Positions 9,076-18,038 of a DNA stretch of 64,000 nt are shown piece by piece (the stretch's first letter is position 1; every line of letters begins with the position of its first letter). Origin of the DNA: Streptomyces venezuelae (lineage in GTDB: Bacteria > Actinomycetota > Actinomycetes > Streptomycetales > Streptomycetaceae); assembly GCF_008642375.1 (NCBI RefSeq), contig NZ_CP029194.1, forward strand, positions 4,154,001 through 4,218,000. Reading direction: 5' to 3'. The notes beneath the pieces are model-generated. The model made no database searches and had not been told where the DNA came from. It saw only the letters and a list, made by a program, of their open reading frames with translations. The position numbers and the translations under genes are program-made.

Positions 9076-9750
9076 ATGGACGCCATCCTCCGCGCCGAGA
9101 GCGTGGATCTCAGCTATGGCATGCACCAGGCAGTCAGCAGCGTCGACTTCACGCTTAAGCGCGGCGAAGTAGCCGCCATCATGGGCAGCAGCGGATCAGG
9201 TAAATCATCCTTGCTGTACTGCCTAGCCGGAGTGCTTCCACCTTCAAGCGGCATCGTAACTTTCGACGGGATCGAACTCTCATCCCTACCCGATGGGGAG
9301 CTAAGTGCCCTGCGCCGTACACGCCTGGGGTTCGTGTTCCAGTACGGGGAACTACTCCCGGAGCTAACCGCCGAGGAGAACGCGGCTCTTCCGCTCCGCC
9401 TTGCTGGGATCAGCAAGACACATGCTCATGCGATGGCTGGCCAAGTACTGGGCCGTCTTGGGATGGGCGACTTGTTGCGGCGCCGGACCTCAAAGCTGTC
9501 GGGAGGCCAAGCACAGCGTGTAGCGGTTGCGCGAGCTCTGGTCCACCGGCCAGACGTGGTGTTTGCGGATGAGCCGACCGGGGCACTAGACAGCGCCAAT
9601 GCGGCAGCGGTTCTGGCTGAGTTCCTGCAGCTGGCGCGGAGGCAGAAGACAGCCGTGGTCATCGTCACCCACGATGTAAACGTCGCGGCAAAGGCCGATA
9701 CGCAGTACACGATGTCGGACGGTGTCTTGGCCCAACGGGTGGCAGTGTGA
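9076..9750 (+). CDS. ABC transporter ATP-binding protein (LolD/MacB type)
   Basis: About 224 aa. Walker A GSSGSGKSSL, Q-loop FQYGELLPELT, signature LSGGQAQRVAVARAL, Walker B VVFADEPTGALDS and the switch His in IVTHD are all intact. The LolD/MacB-type marks (EPTGALDS, ELTAEENAALPLRL) fit an FtsX-type partner. ATG 9076 is chosen; a GTG at 9064 would sit on top of the GGAG. The coding sequence has more A/T and rarer codons (CTA, AGC, TCA) than neighbouring chromosomal genes. Its stop overlaps the GTG of the permease gene by four bases (GTGA), so translation is coupled. Confidence 0.92.
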   Translation: MDAILRAESVDLSYGMHQAVSSVDFTLKRGEVAAIMGSSGSGKSSLLYCLAGVLPPSSGIVTFDGIELSSLPDGELSALRRTRLGFVFQYGELLPELTAEENAALPLRLAGISKTHAHAMAGQVLGRLGMGDLLRRRTSKLSGGQAQRVAVARALVHRPDVVFADEPTGALDSANAAAVLAEFLQLARRQKTAVVIVTHDVNVAAKADTQYTMSDGVLAQRVAV

Positions 9751-12002
9751 ACACATTCCTCCTCGGAATGCGTCTGGTATGGGGCAGCGGCCGGAGAGGT
9801 CGGGCACGCTTCCTCTTGATGGCAATCGGCTCCGGGCTCGGCGCAGCGTGCCTTGCCGCTGCCCTCACCATTCCGTCGATCATCGCTGCGCACGATGCTC
9901 GCGCAGCCAGCCGTGAACCGCGACCGGGCCCGAACAATCATTTCGTTTACCAAGAGTTCCGCGATCCGTTTGGATCAACGCCACTCCATCGGGTATTCGT
10001 CGCTCGTACGAAGCCTGGCCCTACACCAGTGCCGCCAGGCATCAATAGACTTCCCCGAGCTGGCGAGACCATCATCTCGCCGAAGCTCGCCGAAGCCCTG
10101 GAAGCACACCCCGGCACCGCTGGTCTCGTTCCTGGCCGTGTGATTGGGATGATCTCGCCGGAAGGGTTGGGTGGCTCCGAAGAGCTCTACGCCTATGTTG
10201 GCACCACTCCGGCCGAGCTCCCCCAAGCAATCCCGCTCGGCAGTTTCGGCGCCAAGCACCCTTGGCACGAACTCATCGATGAATCAACGCTCGACATCCT
10301 GCGATTCACCCTCGGGTGCATCGTGCTGCTTCCCCTCGTCATCTTTCTCTCCGTCTGCGCAAGGCTCTCCGGAGAGTCCCGGGCTCGTCGGCTCGCCGCC
10401 CTTCGGCTCGTCGGGCTCAGCGTGAAGGACACGCTGCGGGTCAATGCCGGGGAGAGCGTGGCCGCCGCGTTTGTAGGGGCCGTGCTCGGGGTCGTCGGGT
10501 ATCTCGGGGTCAATGAGGTCATGGCGCGGGTCGGGCTGCCGGGGCTGCATTGGTATCCGGCCGACGGGCGGCCCGAGGCGTCGACCGTGGCCGTGTGTCT
10601 GCTCGGGTGTCCGGCGCTCGCGTGGGTCGTGGGGCAGTTCAGTGCGCGGCGGGCAGCCCTGTCGCCGATCAGCGTCCGGCGGACCGGGGAGCGCAAACCT
10701 CCGAGGATGTACGGAACATTGCTGCTGATCCCGGGACTCGGGGTCATCGGCGGGTATTGCGTGCTCAGTGTGATGGGCCGCGACCCGTCCGGGGGTTCTG
10801 CCAGTTCCGTGCTTGTACCCGGCGCCGTGCTGCTGACCGGTGCCGGGCTCGTTTTCGGTTTGGCGCCGATCACGGCGTGGCTCGCGCGGCGGCTTGCCGG
10901 AGTGTCGAAGTCGCTTCCTGTGGCGCTGGCGATGAGGCGTACGGAGGTCGATCCCGGTTCGTCACTGCGGGTGGTCACCGGGCTGGTCCTCCTCGTGTTC
11001 GGCGCGTCGCTCACGCAAGGTGTGCTCGTCGAGCTGGACCAGGTCAGTCGGCGGACGACTCCCGTCCAGGAGTACAACATCAGCCTCAGCGAACTGAGCC
11101 CCAAGCAAAGGCAACAGCTCACGCAGGTGCCCGGCGTGCGGATGCAGATGCTCACGTACAGCTCATGGGCTCCCATGGACGGTGAATGGCAGCCGCGCCT
11201 GGACCTGGTGGTCGCCACCTGCGCCCAGCTCGCCGCAACCACGCTCCGGGCACAGGGCTGTGTGGACGGAAAAGCCATGCAGCTGCACGATGCCAATGCG
11301 GCATACCCGGACGACCCTCAGCCCGGTGACCGATTCCCTTTCGAGACGCGCGACAGGCGAAAGATCACGCTTACCGTCCCCCACGAACGCGTCGACATGA
11401 CCGCGTACCAGCCGTCCGTCTTCCGCACCGCTGCTCTGCTCGTGCCGCCTGCTCTCGCACCTCCGAACCTGCTGGATTCGGCCGGCACTCTGACGCTGGC
11501 CAGCGACGCCGACCCCGCCACCATCCGGGCCGTCCTCGACGGTGTCGGGGCCATTGCACCGACCGCGGCCGTCGATCCTGTCGGGATCGTGATCGACTCG
11601 CTTGCGCAGCTCACCGTGATTCGCAGTCTGCTCGCCGTCGGGATGGTGCTGGGGTTGGTCATCGGGGTCGCCGCGTTCGTCGTGTCCGTGGCCGATCGGG
11701 CCATGGAGCGGCGGGGGCAGGTGACCGCGCTCGCCCTCTTGGGGGCTCGGGCCGGGACGCTGCGGGTTGTGCAGGTCTTGCAGGTCGGGTTGCCGCTCGT
11801 CGTGGGGTTGGGGGCGGCCATCGTCACCGGGTGGCTTGCCGAGTCCAGTTATCTGATCACCGGGGGCGGCGCGGTCCACTGGGACTGGGAAGGGCTGCCG
11901 CTGCTCCTCGCCTGCGCCCTGGGCGTGCTGGTCGTCGCCGCCCTCGCCTCCGTGCCCATGGTCCGGCGGCACATCGACCCCGAGCACATTCGGCGGGACT
12001 GA
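9747..12002 (+). CDS. FtsX-like ABC transporter permease
   Basis: 751 aa membrane protein. The N-terminal TM segment (residues about 15-40) is followed by a soluble loop, a first FtsX block (LGCIVLLPLVIFLSVCARLSGESRARRLAALRLVGLS), further TMs, a large extracytoplasmic domain (about residues 410-610) and a second FtsX block (FVVSVADRAMERRGQVTALALLGA). This is the duplicated MacB/FtsX architecture, partner of the ATPase upstream. The first 700 bp are AT-richer with rare codons (AGA, CTT), whereas from about 10440 GC rises sharply to chromosomal level, as if two sources were joined. The substrate is unknown; peptide antibiotic export or self-protection is possible. Confidence 0.88.
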   Translation: MNTFLLGMRLVWGSGRRGRARFLLMAIGSGLGAACLAAALTIPSIIAAHDARAASREPRPGPNNHFVYQEFRDPFGSTPLHRVFVARTKPGPTPVPPGINRLPRAGETIISPKLAEALEAHPGTAGLVPGRVIGMISPEGLGGSEELYAYVGTTPAELPQAIPLGSFGAKHPWHELIDESTLDILRFTLGCIVLLPLVIFLSVCARLSGESRARRLAALRLVGLSVKDTLRVNAGESVAAAFVGAVLGVVGYLGVNEVMARVGLPGLHWYPADGRPEASTVAVCLLGCPALAWVVGQFSARRAALSPISVRRTGERKPPRMYGTLLLIPGLGVIGGYCVLSVMGRDPSGGSASSVLVPGAVLLTGAGLVFGLAPITAWLARRLAGVSKSLPVALAMRRTEVDPGSSLRVVTGLVLLVFGASLTQGVLVELDQVSRRTTPVQEYNISLSELSPKQRQQLTQVPGVRMQMLTYSSWAPMDGEWQPRLDLVVATCAQLAATTLRAQGCVDGKAMQLHDANAAYPDDPQPGDRFPFETRDRRKITLTVPHERVDMTAYQPSVFRTAALLVPPALAPPNLLDSAGTLTLASDADPATIRAVLDGVGAIAPTAAVDPVGIVIDSLAQLTVIRSLLAVGMVLGLVIGVAAFVVSVADRAMERRGQVTALALLGARAGTLRVVQVLQVGLPLVVGLGAAIVTGWLAESSYLITGGGAVHWDWEGLPLLLACALGVLVVAALASVPMVRRHIDPEHIRRD

Positions 12003-12077
12003 TCTCGTGGCCGGCGATGAGTTCCGGGTGCAGCGGGGGTCATACCTTCAGTTGCCCGCCTCACCCAGGAGATCACC

Positions 12078-12287
12078 ATGGCCGAGAACACCCCCAAGGG
12101 ACCCGCCAGCTACTTCCCCTCCATCGAGAAGAAGTACGGGCGGCCGGTCTCCGAGTGGCAGGAGCTCATCCGTGCCTCGCCGCTCAGCAAGCACATGGAG
12201 CTCGTCTCCTGGCTCAAGGCCGAGCACGGGCTTGGGCACGGGCATGCCAATGCTCTCGTCGCCCATACCCTGGCGGAAGGTAAGTAG
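12078..12287 (+). CDS. DUF4287 domain-containing protein
   Basis: 69 aa, start ATG 12078 behind GGAG. The sequence KGPASYFPSIEKKYGRPVSE, SPLSKHMELVSWLKAEHGLGHGHANALV matches the DUF4287 family in full length. The second half resembles a short HTH-like helical hairpin. Function unknown. A small hairpin (GGCGGCTCAGGCCGCC, 12292-12307) ends the unit and overlaps the stop of the converging MFS gene. Confidence 0.88.
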   Translation: MAENTPKGPASYFPSIEKKYGRPVSEWQELIRASPLSKHMELVSWLKAEHGLGHGHANALVAHTLAEGK

Positions 12288-12298
12288 GGTACGGCGGC

Positions 12299-13489
12299 TC
12301 AGGCCGCCAGTTCGTGGGCCGCCGTCCGGTGGTGGACTCGCGGCACCAGGGTCAGGGTCGCCGCCGCGGCCGCCGTGCCCGCCAGCAGGGCCGTCCACCA
12401 CAGGACGTCCGGGCCCAGCGTCGTGTACGCGGCCACGCCCGCGGTGAGGGCCGCGAAGCGGGCCACGCCCCAGGTCCAGCTGAAGGCGCCCTGGTAGCGG
12501 CCCCGGGCGTGTGCCGGGGCCAGGTTGGCGACGACGCTCGCCGCGATGCCGGCGACCACGACCTCGCCGAGCGACCAGACCACGACCGACACCGTGTAGC
12601 CGACGATCCCGTCCGCCAGGCCCGTGAGCGCCACGCCCACCGCGATCAGGACGCTGCCGGAGCTCTGCACCGCGAGCTGCGGCAGCCCGGCCAGCCGGGC
12701 GGTCACGAAGGGCTGGAAGGCGACCACCAGGACCGCGTTGACCGCCGCCATCGCCCCGTACACCGCCGGGGAGAGGCCGCTGTCGCGGACCGCGAGCGGC
12801 AGCGCGACCTCGGTCAGCGAGTACACGAACAGCTGGATGCCGAAGAGCGGGAGGAGCAGCAGGGCCAGGCGGTCCCGGAGGACCACTCCGTAGCCGATTC
12901 CGTCCTTCTTCCCCATGGCCTTCGCGTGGGTCGGTTCCTTGAGGCGGGTGGCCACCACCACCGCGTACAGCAGCATCGAACCCGCGTCCACCGCGAACAG
13001 CAGCCAGTAGCCGTGGGCCGCCAGGTAGCCGCCCAGGACGCCCGCCACCGCGGTGCCGATGTTCACTCCCCAACCGAAGAGGGCGTACGCGCGCCGGCGG
13101 CGGTCGCTGTCCACCGCGTCGGCCAGCAGCGCGGACGCCGCCGGTGACACCGTGCTGCCCGCCGTGCTGATCAGCAGCGACGCCGCCGCCATCGTCCACA
13201 CCCCAGGGGCCAGGAACAGTGCCCCCTGCGCCGCCGCCGCGCCGATCAGGCCGATCAGCATCGTCGGACGGCGGCCGATGCGGTCGGCGAGGATGCCGCC
13301 GACGGCGGGGCCGATGAGGTTGCCCGCGCCGAGGGCGCCGAGGACGTACGAGGTGTCGGCGCCGGTCACCCCTCGCGACGCGAGGAAGAAGACCAGGAAC
13401 GGCGTGACGAGGTAGCCGAGGCGGTTGACGATCGTTCCGGCGAAGATCGTCCAGACGACGGGCGGGAGACCGCGGAAGGAGGAGGGCAT
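12299..13489 (-). CDS. MFS transporter (DHA1-like)
   Basis: 396 aa with about 12 predicted TM helices. The loop 2-3 motif GPAVGGILADRIGRRPTM (motif A variant) and the ALLADAVDSDRRRRAYALFGWGVNIGTAVAG motif C-like region fit drug/metabolite exporters of the major facilitator superfamily. The start is ATG 13489. It is divergent from the ArsR-like gene at 13595 with a 105-bp gap, so that regulator may control it. Substrate unknown. Confidence 0.88.
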   Translation of the reverse strand: MPSSFRGLPPVVWTIFAGTIVNRLGYLVTPFLVFFLASRGVTGADTSYVLGALGAGNLIGPAVGGILADRIGRRPTMLIGLIGAAAAQGALFLAPGVWTMAAASLLISTAGSTVSPAASALLADAVDSDRRRRAYALFGWGVNIGTAVAGVLGGYLAAHGYWLLFAVDAGSMLLYAVVVATRLKEPTHAKAMGKKDGIGYGVVLRDRLALLLLPLFGIQLFVYSLTEVALPLAVRDSGLSPAVYGAMAAVNAVLVVAFQPFVTARLAGLPQLAVQSSGSVLIAVGVALTGLADGIVGYTVSVVVWSLGEVVVAGIAASVVANLAPAHARGRYQGAFSWTWGVARFAALTAGVAAYTTLGPDVLWWTALLAGTAAAAATLTLVPRVHHRTAAHELAA

Positions 13490-13594
13490 GGGGGGAGTCT
13501 GTGGGTGCTCCTGCCTCCCCCTCCAATGATTAAGCTCAGGACGAATCCATTACGCATCTCTTCGCCGTGTCGCGCCGACCAGGACGGTAACTCC

Positions 13595-14599
13595 ATGGAA
13601 TCCGGGCTCCGTTTCTCCGCCGCCGACCTCGCCCAGACCCGCTTCGCCGTCTCCCCCATGTGGGAGGTCGTCACCAGCTTCCGCCTCCTCGCCCGGCAGC
13701 CCGGCGCCACCGGCACCTCCCACCACCGGCGTTGGGTCGCCCAGGTCCGGCCCCGGCTCGTCCGGGCCGGGCTCGACCGCGGCTGGCTCGCCACCCTCGT
13801 ACCCGCCCACGGCTATCTCGCCGACTTCCTCAACCCCACCCCCACCGGCCCCTTCCCCACCCTCGAAGCCGAGCTCGACGCCATCCGCCGCACCCCTCCC
13901 GAGCAGGTACGCGACGACCTCAGGCGCCTCGGCGTGGAGGTCGGCGACGGCCCCCGCCGCCGACTCCTGCACGAGGCCCCCGAAGCCGCCCTCCGCAAGG
14001 TCGCCGACGAGATCGACACGTACTGGGAGATCGGTCTCGCGCCCTACTGGGCCCGCATCCAGAAGCTCCTGGAGGCCGACGTCTTCCACCGGGCCCGCCA
14101 GGTCGCGGAGCACGGTTCGGCCCGGGTCCTGAGCGAACTCCACGAGACCGTACGGTGGGACGACGGCACCCTGCGGCTCGTACGCCGCCACTGCGCGCTC
14201 ACCCGCGACAAGGCCGGCTCCGGGCTCCTCCTCATCCCCTCGGCCTTCGCCTGGCCCAAGGTCCTCACCCGGTCCGTCCACCCCGATCCGCCCCAACTCG
14301 CCTACCCCGCGCGGGGCATCGGCACTCTGTGGGAACCCCGTACGACCGCCTCCGCGGACGCCGTCGCCGCCGTCCTCGGGCGCTCCCGCACCCTGCTCCT
14401 CACCGAGCTCGACACCCCGGCCTCCACCACGCAGCTCGCCACGCACTGCGGCCTGTCCGCGGCCGGCGTCTCCCAGCACCTCATCGCCCTGCGGAACGCC
14501 GGCCTCGTCACCGCCCACCGCAGCGGGCGCTCCGTCCTCTACGCCCGCACATCCATTGCCGATCAACTCCTCGACCAGGGAGGATCGTGCGATGGCTGA
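13595..14599 (+). CDS. ArsR-like winged-helix transcriptional regulator
   Basis: 334 aa. A long N-terminal domain (FSAADLAQTRFAVSPMWEVVTSFRLL) is followed by a C-terminal winged helix (about residues 255-325: LDTPASTTQLATHCGLSAAG, SQHLIALRNAGLVTAHRSGR, SVLYART). This is the layout of the Streptomyces DUF5937-type ArsR regulators as I recall. ATG 13595 gives the domain start; an upstream in-frame start would run into the MFS promoter. Its stop overlaps the start of the hydrolase at 14592 by eight bases, so the two form an operon. Possible control of the divergent MFS gene is inferred. Confidence 0.83.
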   Translation: MESGLRFSAADLAQTRFAVSPMWEVVTSFRLLARQPGATGTSHHRRWVAQVRPRLVRAGLDRGWLATLVPAHGYLADFLNPTPTGPFPTLEAELDAIRRTPPEQVRDDLRRLGVEVGDGPRRRLLHEAPEAALRKVADEIDTYWEIGLAPYWARIQKLLEADVFHRARQVAEHGSARVLSELHETVRWDDGTLRLVRRHCALTRDKAGSGLLLIPSAFAWPKVLTRSVHPDPPQLAYPARGIGTLWEPRTTASADAVAAVLGRSRTLLLTELDTPASTTQLATHCGLSAAGVSQHLIALRNAGLVTAHRSGRSVLYARTSIADQLLDQGGSCDG

Positions 14600-15443
14600 T
14601 TCTCTGTCCTCTTCCTGCAGCGAGCCGGGCGAGCCCGTCGAGCGGGTCGTCGTGGCGCGTGACGGCGTGCGGCTGTCCTGTCACGACTGGGGAGGCACCG
14701 GGGCCGACGTCCTCCTCCTCCACGGGCTCGCCGGGCACGCCGGTGAGTGGGACGTGACCGCCCGCGCCCTGCGGGACGCCGGACACCGCGTCCTCGCCCT
14801 CGACCAGCGCGGGCACGGAAGCAGCGAGCGGCGGCCCGAGGACGTCTCGCGCGCCGCGTACGTCGCCGATGTCGTCGCGGTGGTGACGGAACTCGGGCTC
14901 CGACAGCCCGTGTTGGTGGGGCAGTCCCTCGGCGGGCACACCGCCCTGCTCACCGCCGCCGCCCATCCCGGGCTGCCCCGCGCCCTCGTCCTCGTCGAGG
15001 CCGGGCCCGGCGGATCGGAGCCGGGTGTCCAGGCGGGCATCGCGGAGTGGTTCGCCGACTGGCCGGTGCCCTTCCCGACGCGGGAGGCGGCCGTCGCGTA
15101 CCTCGGCGGCGGCAAGCGGCTCGTCGGGGAGGGCTGGGCGAGCGGGCTCGAGGAGCGCGGCGACGGGCTGTGGCCCCGCTTCGACGCCGACGTCATGGTC
15201 CGGTCGCTCGACGACAACGCCGCCCGCGCCTTCTGGAGCGAATGGGCGGCGATCACCTGCCCCGTCCTCGCCGTCCTCGGGCAGGGTGAGGAGGGCGGGA
15301 TCATCGGGGCCGAGGAGTACGCGGAGATGGCCCGGCTCCTGCCCGGACTGCACGGCGTCAGCGTGCCCGGCACCGGGCACGACACGCATCTGGAGCGGCC
15401 CGAGGTGCTGCACTCGCTGGTCACGGGCTTCCTGGGCGGCTGA
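14592..15443 (+). CDS. Alpha/beta hydrolase
   Basis: 283 aa. Alpha/beta-hydrolase fold: oxyanion region LLLHGLAGHAGEW, LALDQRGHGSS, nucleophile elbow VLVGQSLGGHTAL (Ser), acid in the LGQGEEGGIIGAEE region, and catalytic His in VPGTGHDTHLERP. The start ATG 14592 lies inside the 3' end of the regulator gene. Substrate unknown; these genes often act on small esters, lactones or haloalkanes. Confidence 0.87.
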   Translation: MADSLSSSCSEPGEPVERVVVARDGVRLSCHDWGGTGADVLLLHGLAGHAGEWDVTARALRDAGHRVLALDQRGHGSSERRPEDVSRAAYVADVVAVVTELGLRQPVLVGQSLGGHTALLTAAAHPGLPRALVLVEAGPGGSEPGVQAGIAEWFADWPVPFPTREAAVAYLGGGKRLVGEGWASGLEERGDGLWPRFDADVMVRSLDDNAARAFWSEWAAITCPVLAVLGQGEEGGIIGAEEYAEMARLLPGLHGVSVPGTGHDTHLERPEVLHSLVTGFLGG

Positions 15444-15579
15444 GCCGCCGGGTCGGGCCGGACGGTGACCGGGCACTCGGCCCCGGGGATCGCCCCTCGC
15501 CCCCTCACCCCCTCGCCCCCGTCCCCGTCCCCCGTCCCCTGCCCCTCGCCGCCCTCGCCGCCCTTGCCCCCTTGCCCCC

Positions 15580-15610
15580 TTGCCTTGGAGTGCACTCCAA
15601 TTCCTACAGT
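15580..15610 (+). promoter_or_regulatory. MerR-type promoter with perfect 16-bp palindrome
   Basis: TTGCCT (15580-15585) and TACAGT (15605-15610) are separated by 19 nt, the overlong spacer typical of MerR-activated promoters. A perfect palindrome TTGGAGTGCACTCCAA (15585-15600) fills the spacer. Transcription would begin about seven bases after the -10, that is at or beside the ATG at 15617, so the mRNA is probably leaderless. No merR-like gene is seen in the window near it. Confidence 0.75.
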
Positions 15611-15616
15611 GCGCGC

Positions 15617-16675
15617 ATGCGCTATCGAACACTCGGCGGGACCGGGATCGACGTCAGCACCTACTGCCTCGGCACCATGATGTTCGGTGCCGTCGGCAAT
15701 CCGGACCACGAGGACTCCGTACGGATCATCCATGCCGCCCTCGACCAGGGCATCAACTTCGTGGACACCGCCGACATGTACTCGGCCGGCGAGTCCGAGG
15801 AGATCGTCGGCAAGGCCCTGCGCGACTCCCGGCGCCGCGAGTCGACCGTCCTCGCGACGAAGGTGTACTTCCCGATGGGCGACGAAGGCCCCAACAAGGG
15901 CGGCCTGTCACGGCGTTGGATCACCCGCGCCGTCGAGAACAGCCTGCGGCGGCTCGGGACCGACTGGATCGACCTCTACCAGGTCCACCGGCCCGACCCC
16001 CGCACCGACATCGAGGAGACCCTCGACGTCCTCGGCGACCTCGTCACGCAGGGGAAGATCCGGGCGTTCGGCTGCTCCACCTTCCCCGCCGAGGAGATCG
16101 TCGAGGCGCACGCCGTCGCCGACCGGCGCGGGCTGCGCCGCTTCCGCTCCGAGCAGCCGCCGTACTCGCTGCTCGCGCGGGGCGTGGAGGCCTCCGTGCT
16201 GCCCGTGGCCCAGCGGTACGGGATGGGGGTGCTGACCTGGAGCCCGCTCGCGTCCGGCTTCCTCACCGGCCGGTACCGCAAGGGCGCGCCGATCGACCTG
16301 ACCAGCGGGCGGGCCGCGCTCAACCCGCACCGCTTCGACCCCTCGCTCCCCGTCAACGCCGCCAAGCTCGACGCCGTCGAGGAGCTCGTCGCGCTGGCCG
16401 ACGAGATCGGGTGCAGCCTGCCCGAGCTGGCGATCGCCTTCGTGACCGCGCACCCGGCCGTGACCTCCGTGATCATCGGGCCGCGCACGATGGAGCAGCT
16501 GGAGGGGCTGCTGAAGGGGGCGCCGGTGGTCCTCACGGACGAGATCCTCGACCGGATCGACGCGATCGTGCCGCCGGGGACGAACATCTACCCGCCGGAC
16601 GGCGTCTGGCGCCCGCGCGCCCTGACGGAACCCGCCCTGCGCCGACGGCCGTTGGAGGAGCGCGCGGCGGGTTGA
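15617..16675 (+). CDS. Aldo/keto reductase
   Basis: 352 aa. NADPH-dependent reductase with a (beta/alpha)8 barrel: start MRYRTLGGTGIDVSTYCLG; catalytic Asp/Tyr in NFVDTADMYSAGESEEIVG; Lys in VLATKVYFPMG; His in DLYQVHRPDPRTD; C-terminal cofactor loop TSVIIGPRTMEQLEG. ATG 15617 matches the family start, and the TTGCCT/TACAGT promoter puts the transcript start at this codon. A MerR-type activator site suggests induction by redox stress or a small molecule. Substrate unknown. Confidence 0.92.
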   Translation: MRYRTLGGTGIDVSTYCLGTMMFGAVGNPDHEDSVRIIHAALDQGINFVDTADMYSAGESEEIVGKALRDSRRRESTVLATKVYFPMGDEGPNKGGLSRRWITRAVENSLRRLGTDWIDLYQVHRPDPRTDIEETLDVLGDLVTQGKIRAFGCSTFPAEEIVEAHAVADRRGLRRFRSEQPPYSLLARGVEASVLPVAQRYGMGVLTWSPLASGFLTGRYRKGAPIDLTSGRAALNPHRFDPSLPVNAAKLDAVEELVALADEIGCSLPELAIAFVTAHPAVTSVIIGPRTMEQLEGLLKGAPVVLTDEILDRIDAIVPPGTNIYPPDGVWRPRALTEPALRRRPLEERAAG

Positions 16676-16746
16676 GCGGGAGGGTGGCCGAGCGGGTGGC
16701 CGAGCGGGTGGTGGCGGGCCCGGCGCCACCCCGCACCACGCGGCTC

Positions 16747-16798
16747 GCGGCTCCCGTCTCGCGGCTCGCGTCTCGCGGCTCGCGTCTCGCGGCTCGCT
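16747..16798. repeat. 14-bp tandem repeat
   Basis: GCGGCTCGCGTCTC occurs at 16761-16774 and 16775-16788, with a one-mismatch copy at 16747-16760 and a partial copy at 16789-16798. A second small repeat (GGTGGCCGAGCGG twice) lies at about 16683-16708. Both are in the gap between the reductase gene and the winged-helix gene. Confidence 0.8.
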
Positions 16799-16846
16799 GG
16801 GGCGGATGTGCTCCGCTCCGGCCGCGCCTGAATCCATGCTGGCCGC

Positions 16847-18028
16847 ATGAGTGAGACGCGTACGAGAACGATCGGCGACGCAGAGCGCCGGGCCCGGCTC
16901 GCGGTCCGGCACCGGCTGGCCGGGGCCGCGCGGGCGGAGAGCGCCGAGGAGGTCGGGGACTCCTTGGTGGCGCTGCACGGGACGGACCCGGCGAGCGTGT
17001 TCCTCGCGGTGGGGGCGCGGCTGGCGGGCGAGGCCGGGCCGGTCGCGCCGGTCGAGCGGGCGCTGTACGAGGAACGGTCCCTGGTCCGGATGCACGGCAT
17101 GCGGCACACGCTCTTCGTCTTCCCGTCCTCTCTGGCGCCCGCCGTCCAGTCCTCGACGACCCTTCCCGCTGCCGTCCGCGAACGCACCATGCTGCTGCGG
17201 CACTTGGCGGCGGGAGGCTCCTTCGACGAGGCCTGGCTCGTGGAGACCGAGCGCCTGGTCCTCGCCGAGCTGGCCGTACGGGGGGAGGCGACCGGAGCCG
17301 AACTGGGTGCGGCCGTACCGAGGTTGAGGGAGACGTACGTGTACGGGCCGGGCACCCGCCAGGAGGGCGTCCAGTCCGTCGCGAGCCGGGCGCTGCGGGT
17401 CCTCGGCATGGAGGGGCGGATCGTCCGGGGGCGGCCGCAGGGGACGTGGACGTCGAGCCGGTTCCGCTGGGCGCTCGCCGAGGAGCACCCGGCGGTGCCG
17501 GCGGCGCAGGCGCGGGCCGAGCTGCTCGGGCGCTGGCTGGCGGCCTGCGGGCCGGCGACCGAGGCGGACCTGAAGTGGTGGACGGGGTGGAAGGTCACGG
17601 ACGTGCGCGCGGCACTCGCGGCGGTCGGGGCGGTGGCGGTGACCCTGGCCGACGGGACGGGCTTCGTCCTGCCGGACGACCTCGGACCCGTACCGGCGCC
17701 GGAGCCCTGGGCGGCGCTGCTGCCGGCCCTCGACCCGACGGCGATGGGCTGGCAGGCCCGGGACTGGTACCAGGACCCCGGGCACCGGGCCGCGCTGTAC
17801 GACCGCAGCGGGAACATCGCGCCGACGGTGTGGTGGGACGGCCGGATCGTCGGGGTCTGGGCGCAGCGGCCGGACGGCGGGATCGTCCACCGGCTCCTGG
17901 CCGACGTGGGCGGGGAGGCGGAGCGGGCGATCGGGGCGGAGTCGGCGCGGCTGGCGGGGTGGGTGGGGGACGTACGGGTGACGCCCCGTTTCCGCACCCC
18001 GCTGGAGCGGGAGCTGGCCGCGTCCTGA
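16847..18028 (+). CDS. Winged-helix DNA-binding protein, AlkZ-like
   Basis: 393 aa, start ATG 16847. The sequence has the family pattern of winged-helix proteins related to the crosslink glycosylase AlkZ (HTH_42/DUF1006): RHRLAG...DSLVALHGTDPASVFLAV at the N-terminus, a central LRVLGMEGRIVRGRPQGTW, then WKVTDVRAALAAVG and a C-terminal beta domain (YDRSGNIAPTVWWDGRIVG, WAQRPDGGIVHRL). AlkZ uses a QxQ motif near residue 37; here the equivalent is VALHGTD, so the catalytic type is doubtful. A role in DNA repair is plausible but not shown. Confidence 0.8.
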   Translation: MSETRTRTIGDAERRARLAVRHRLAGAARAESAEEVGDSLVALHGTDPASVFLAVGARLAGEAGPVAPVERALYEERSLVRMHGMRHTLFVFPSSLAPAVQSSTTLPAAVRERTMLLRHLAAGGSFDEAWLVETERLVLAELAVRGEATGAELGAAVPRLRETYVYGPGTRQEGVQSVASRALRVLGMEGRIVRGRPQGTWTSSRFRWALAEEHPAVPAAQARAELLGRWLAACGPATEADLKWWTGWKVTDVRAALAAVGAVAVTLADGTGFVLPDDLGPVPAPEPWAALLPALDPTAMGWQARDWYQDPGHRAALYDRSGNIAPTVWWDGRIVGVWAQRPDGGIVHRLLADVGGEAERAIGAESARLAGWVGDVRVTPRFRTPLERELAAS

Positions 18029-18038
18029 TCACCGGCGC

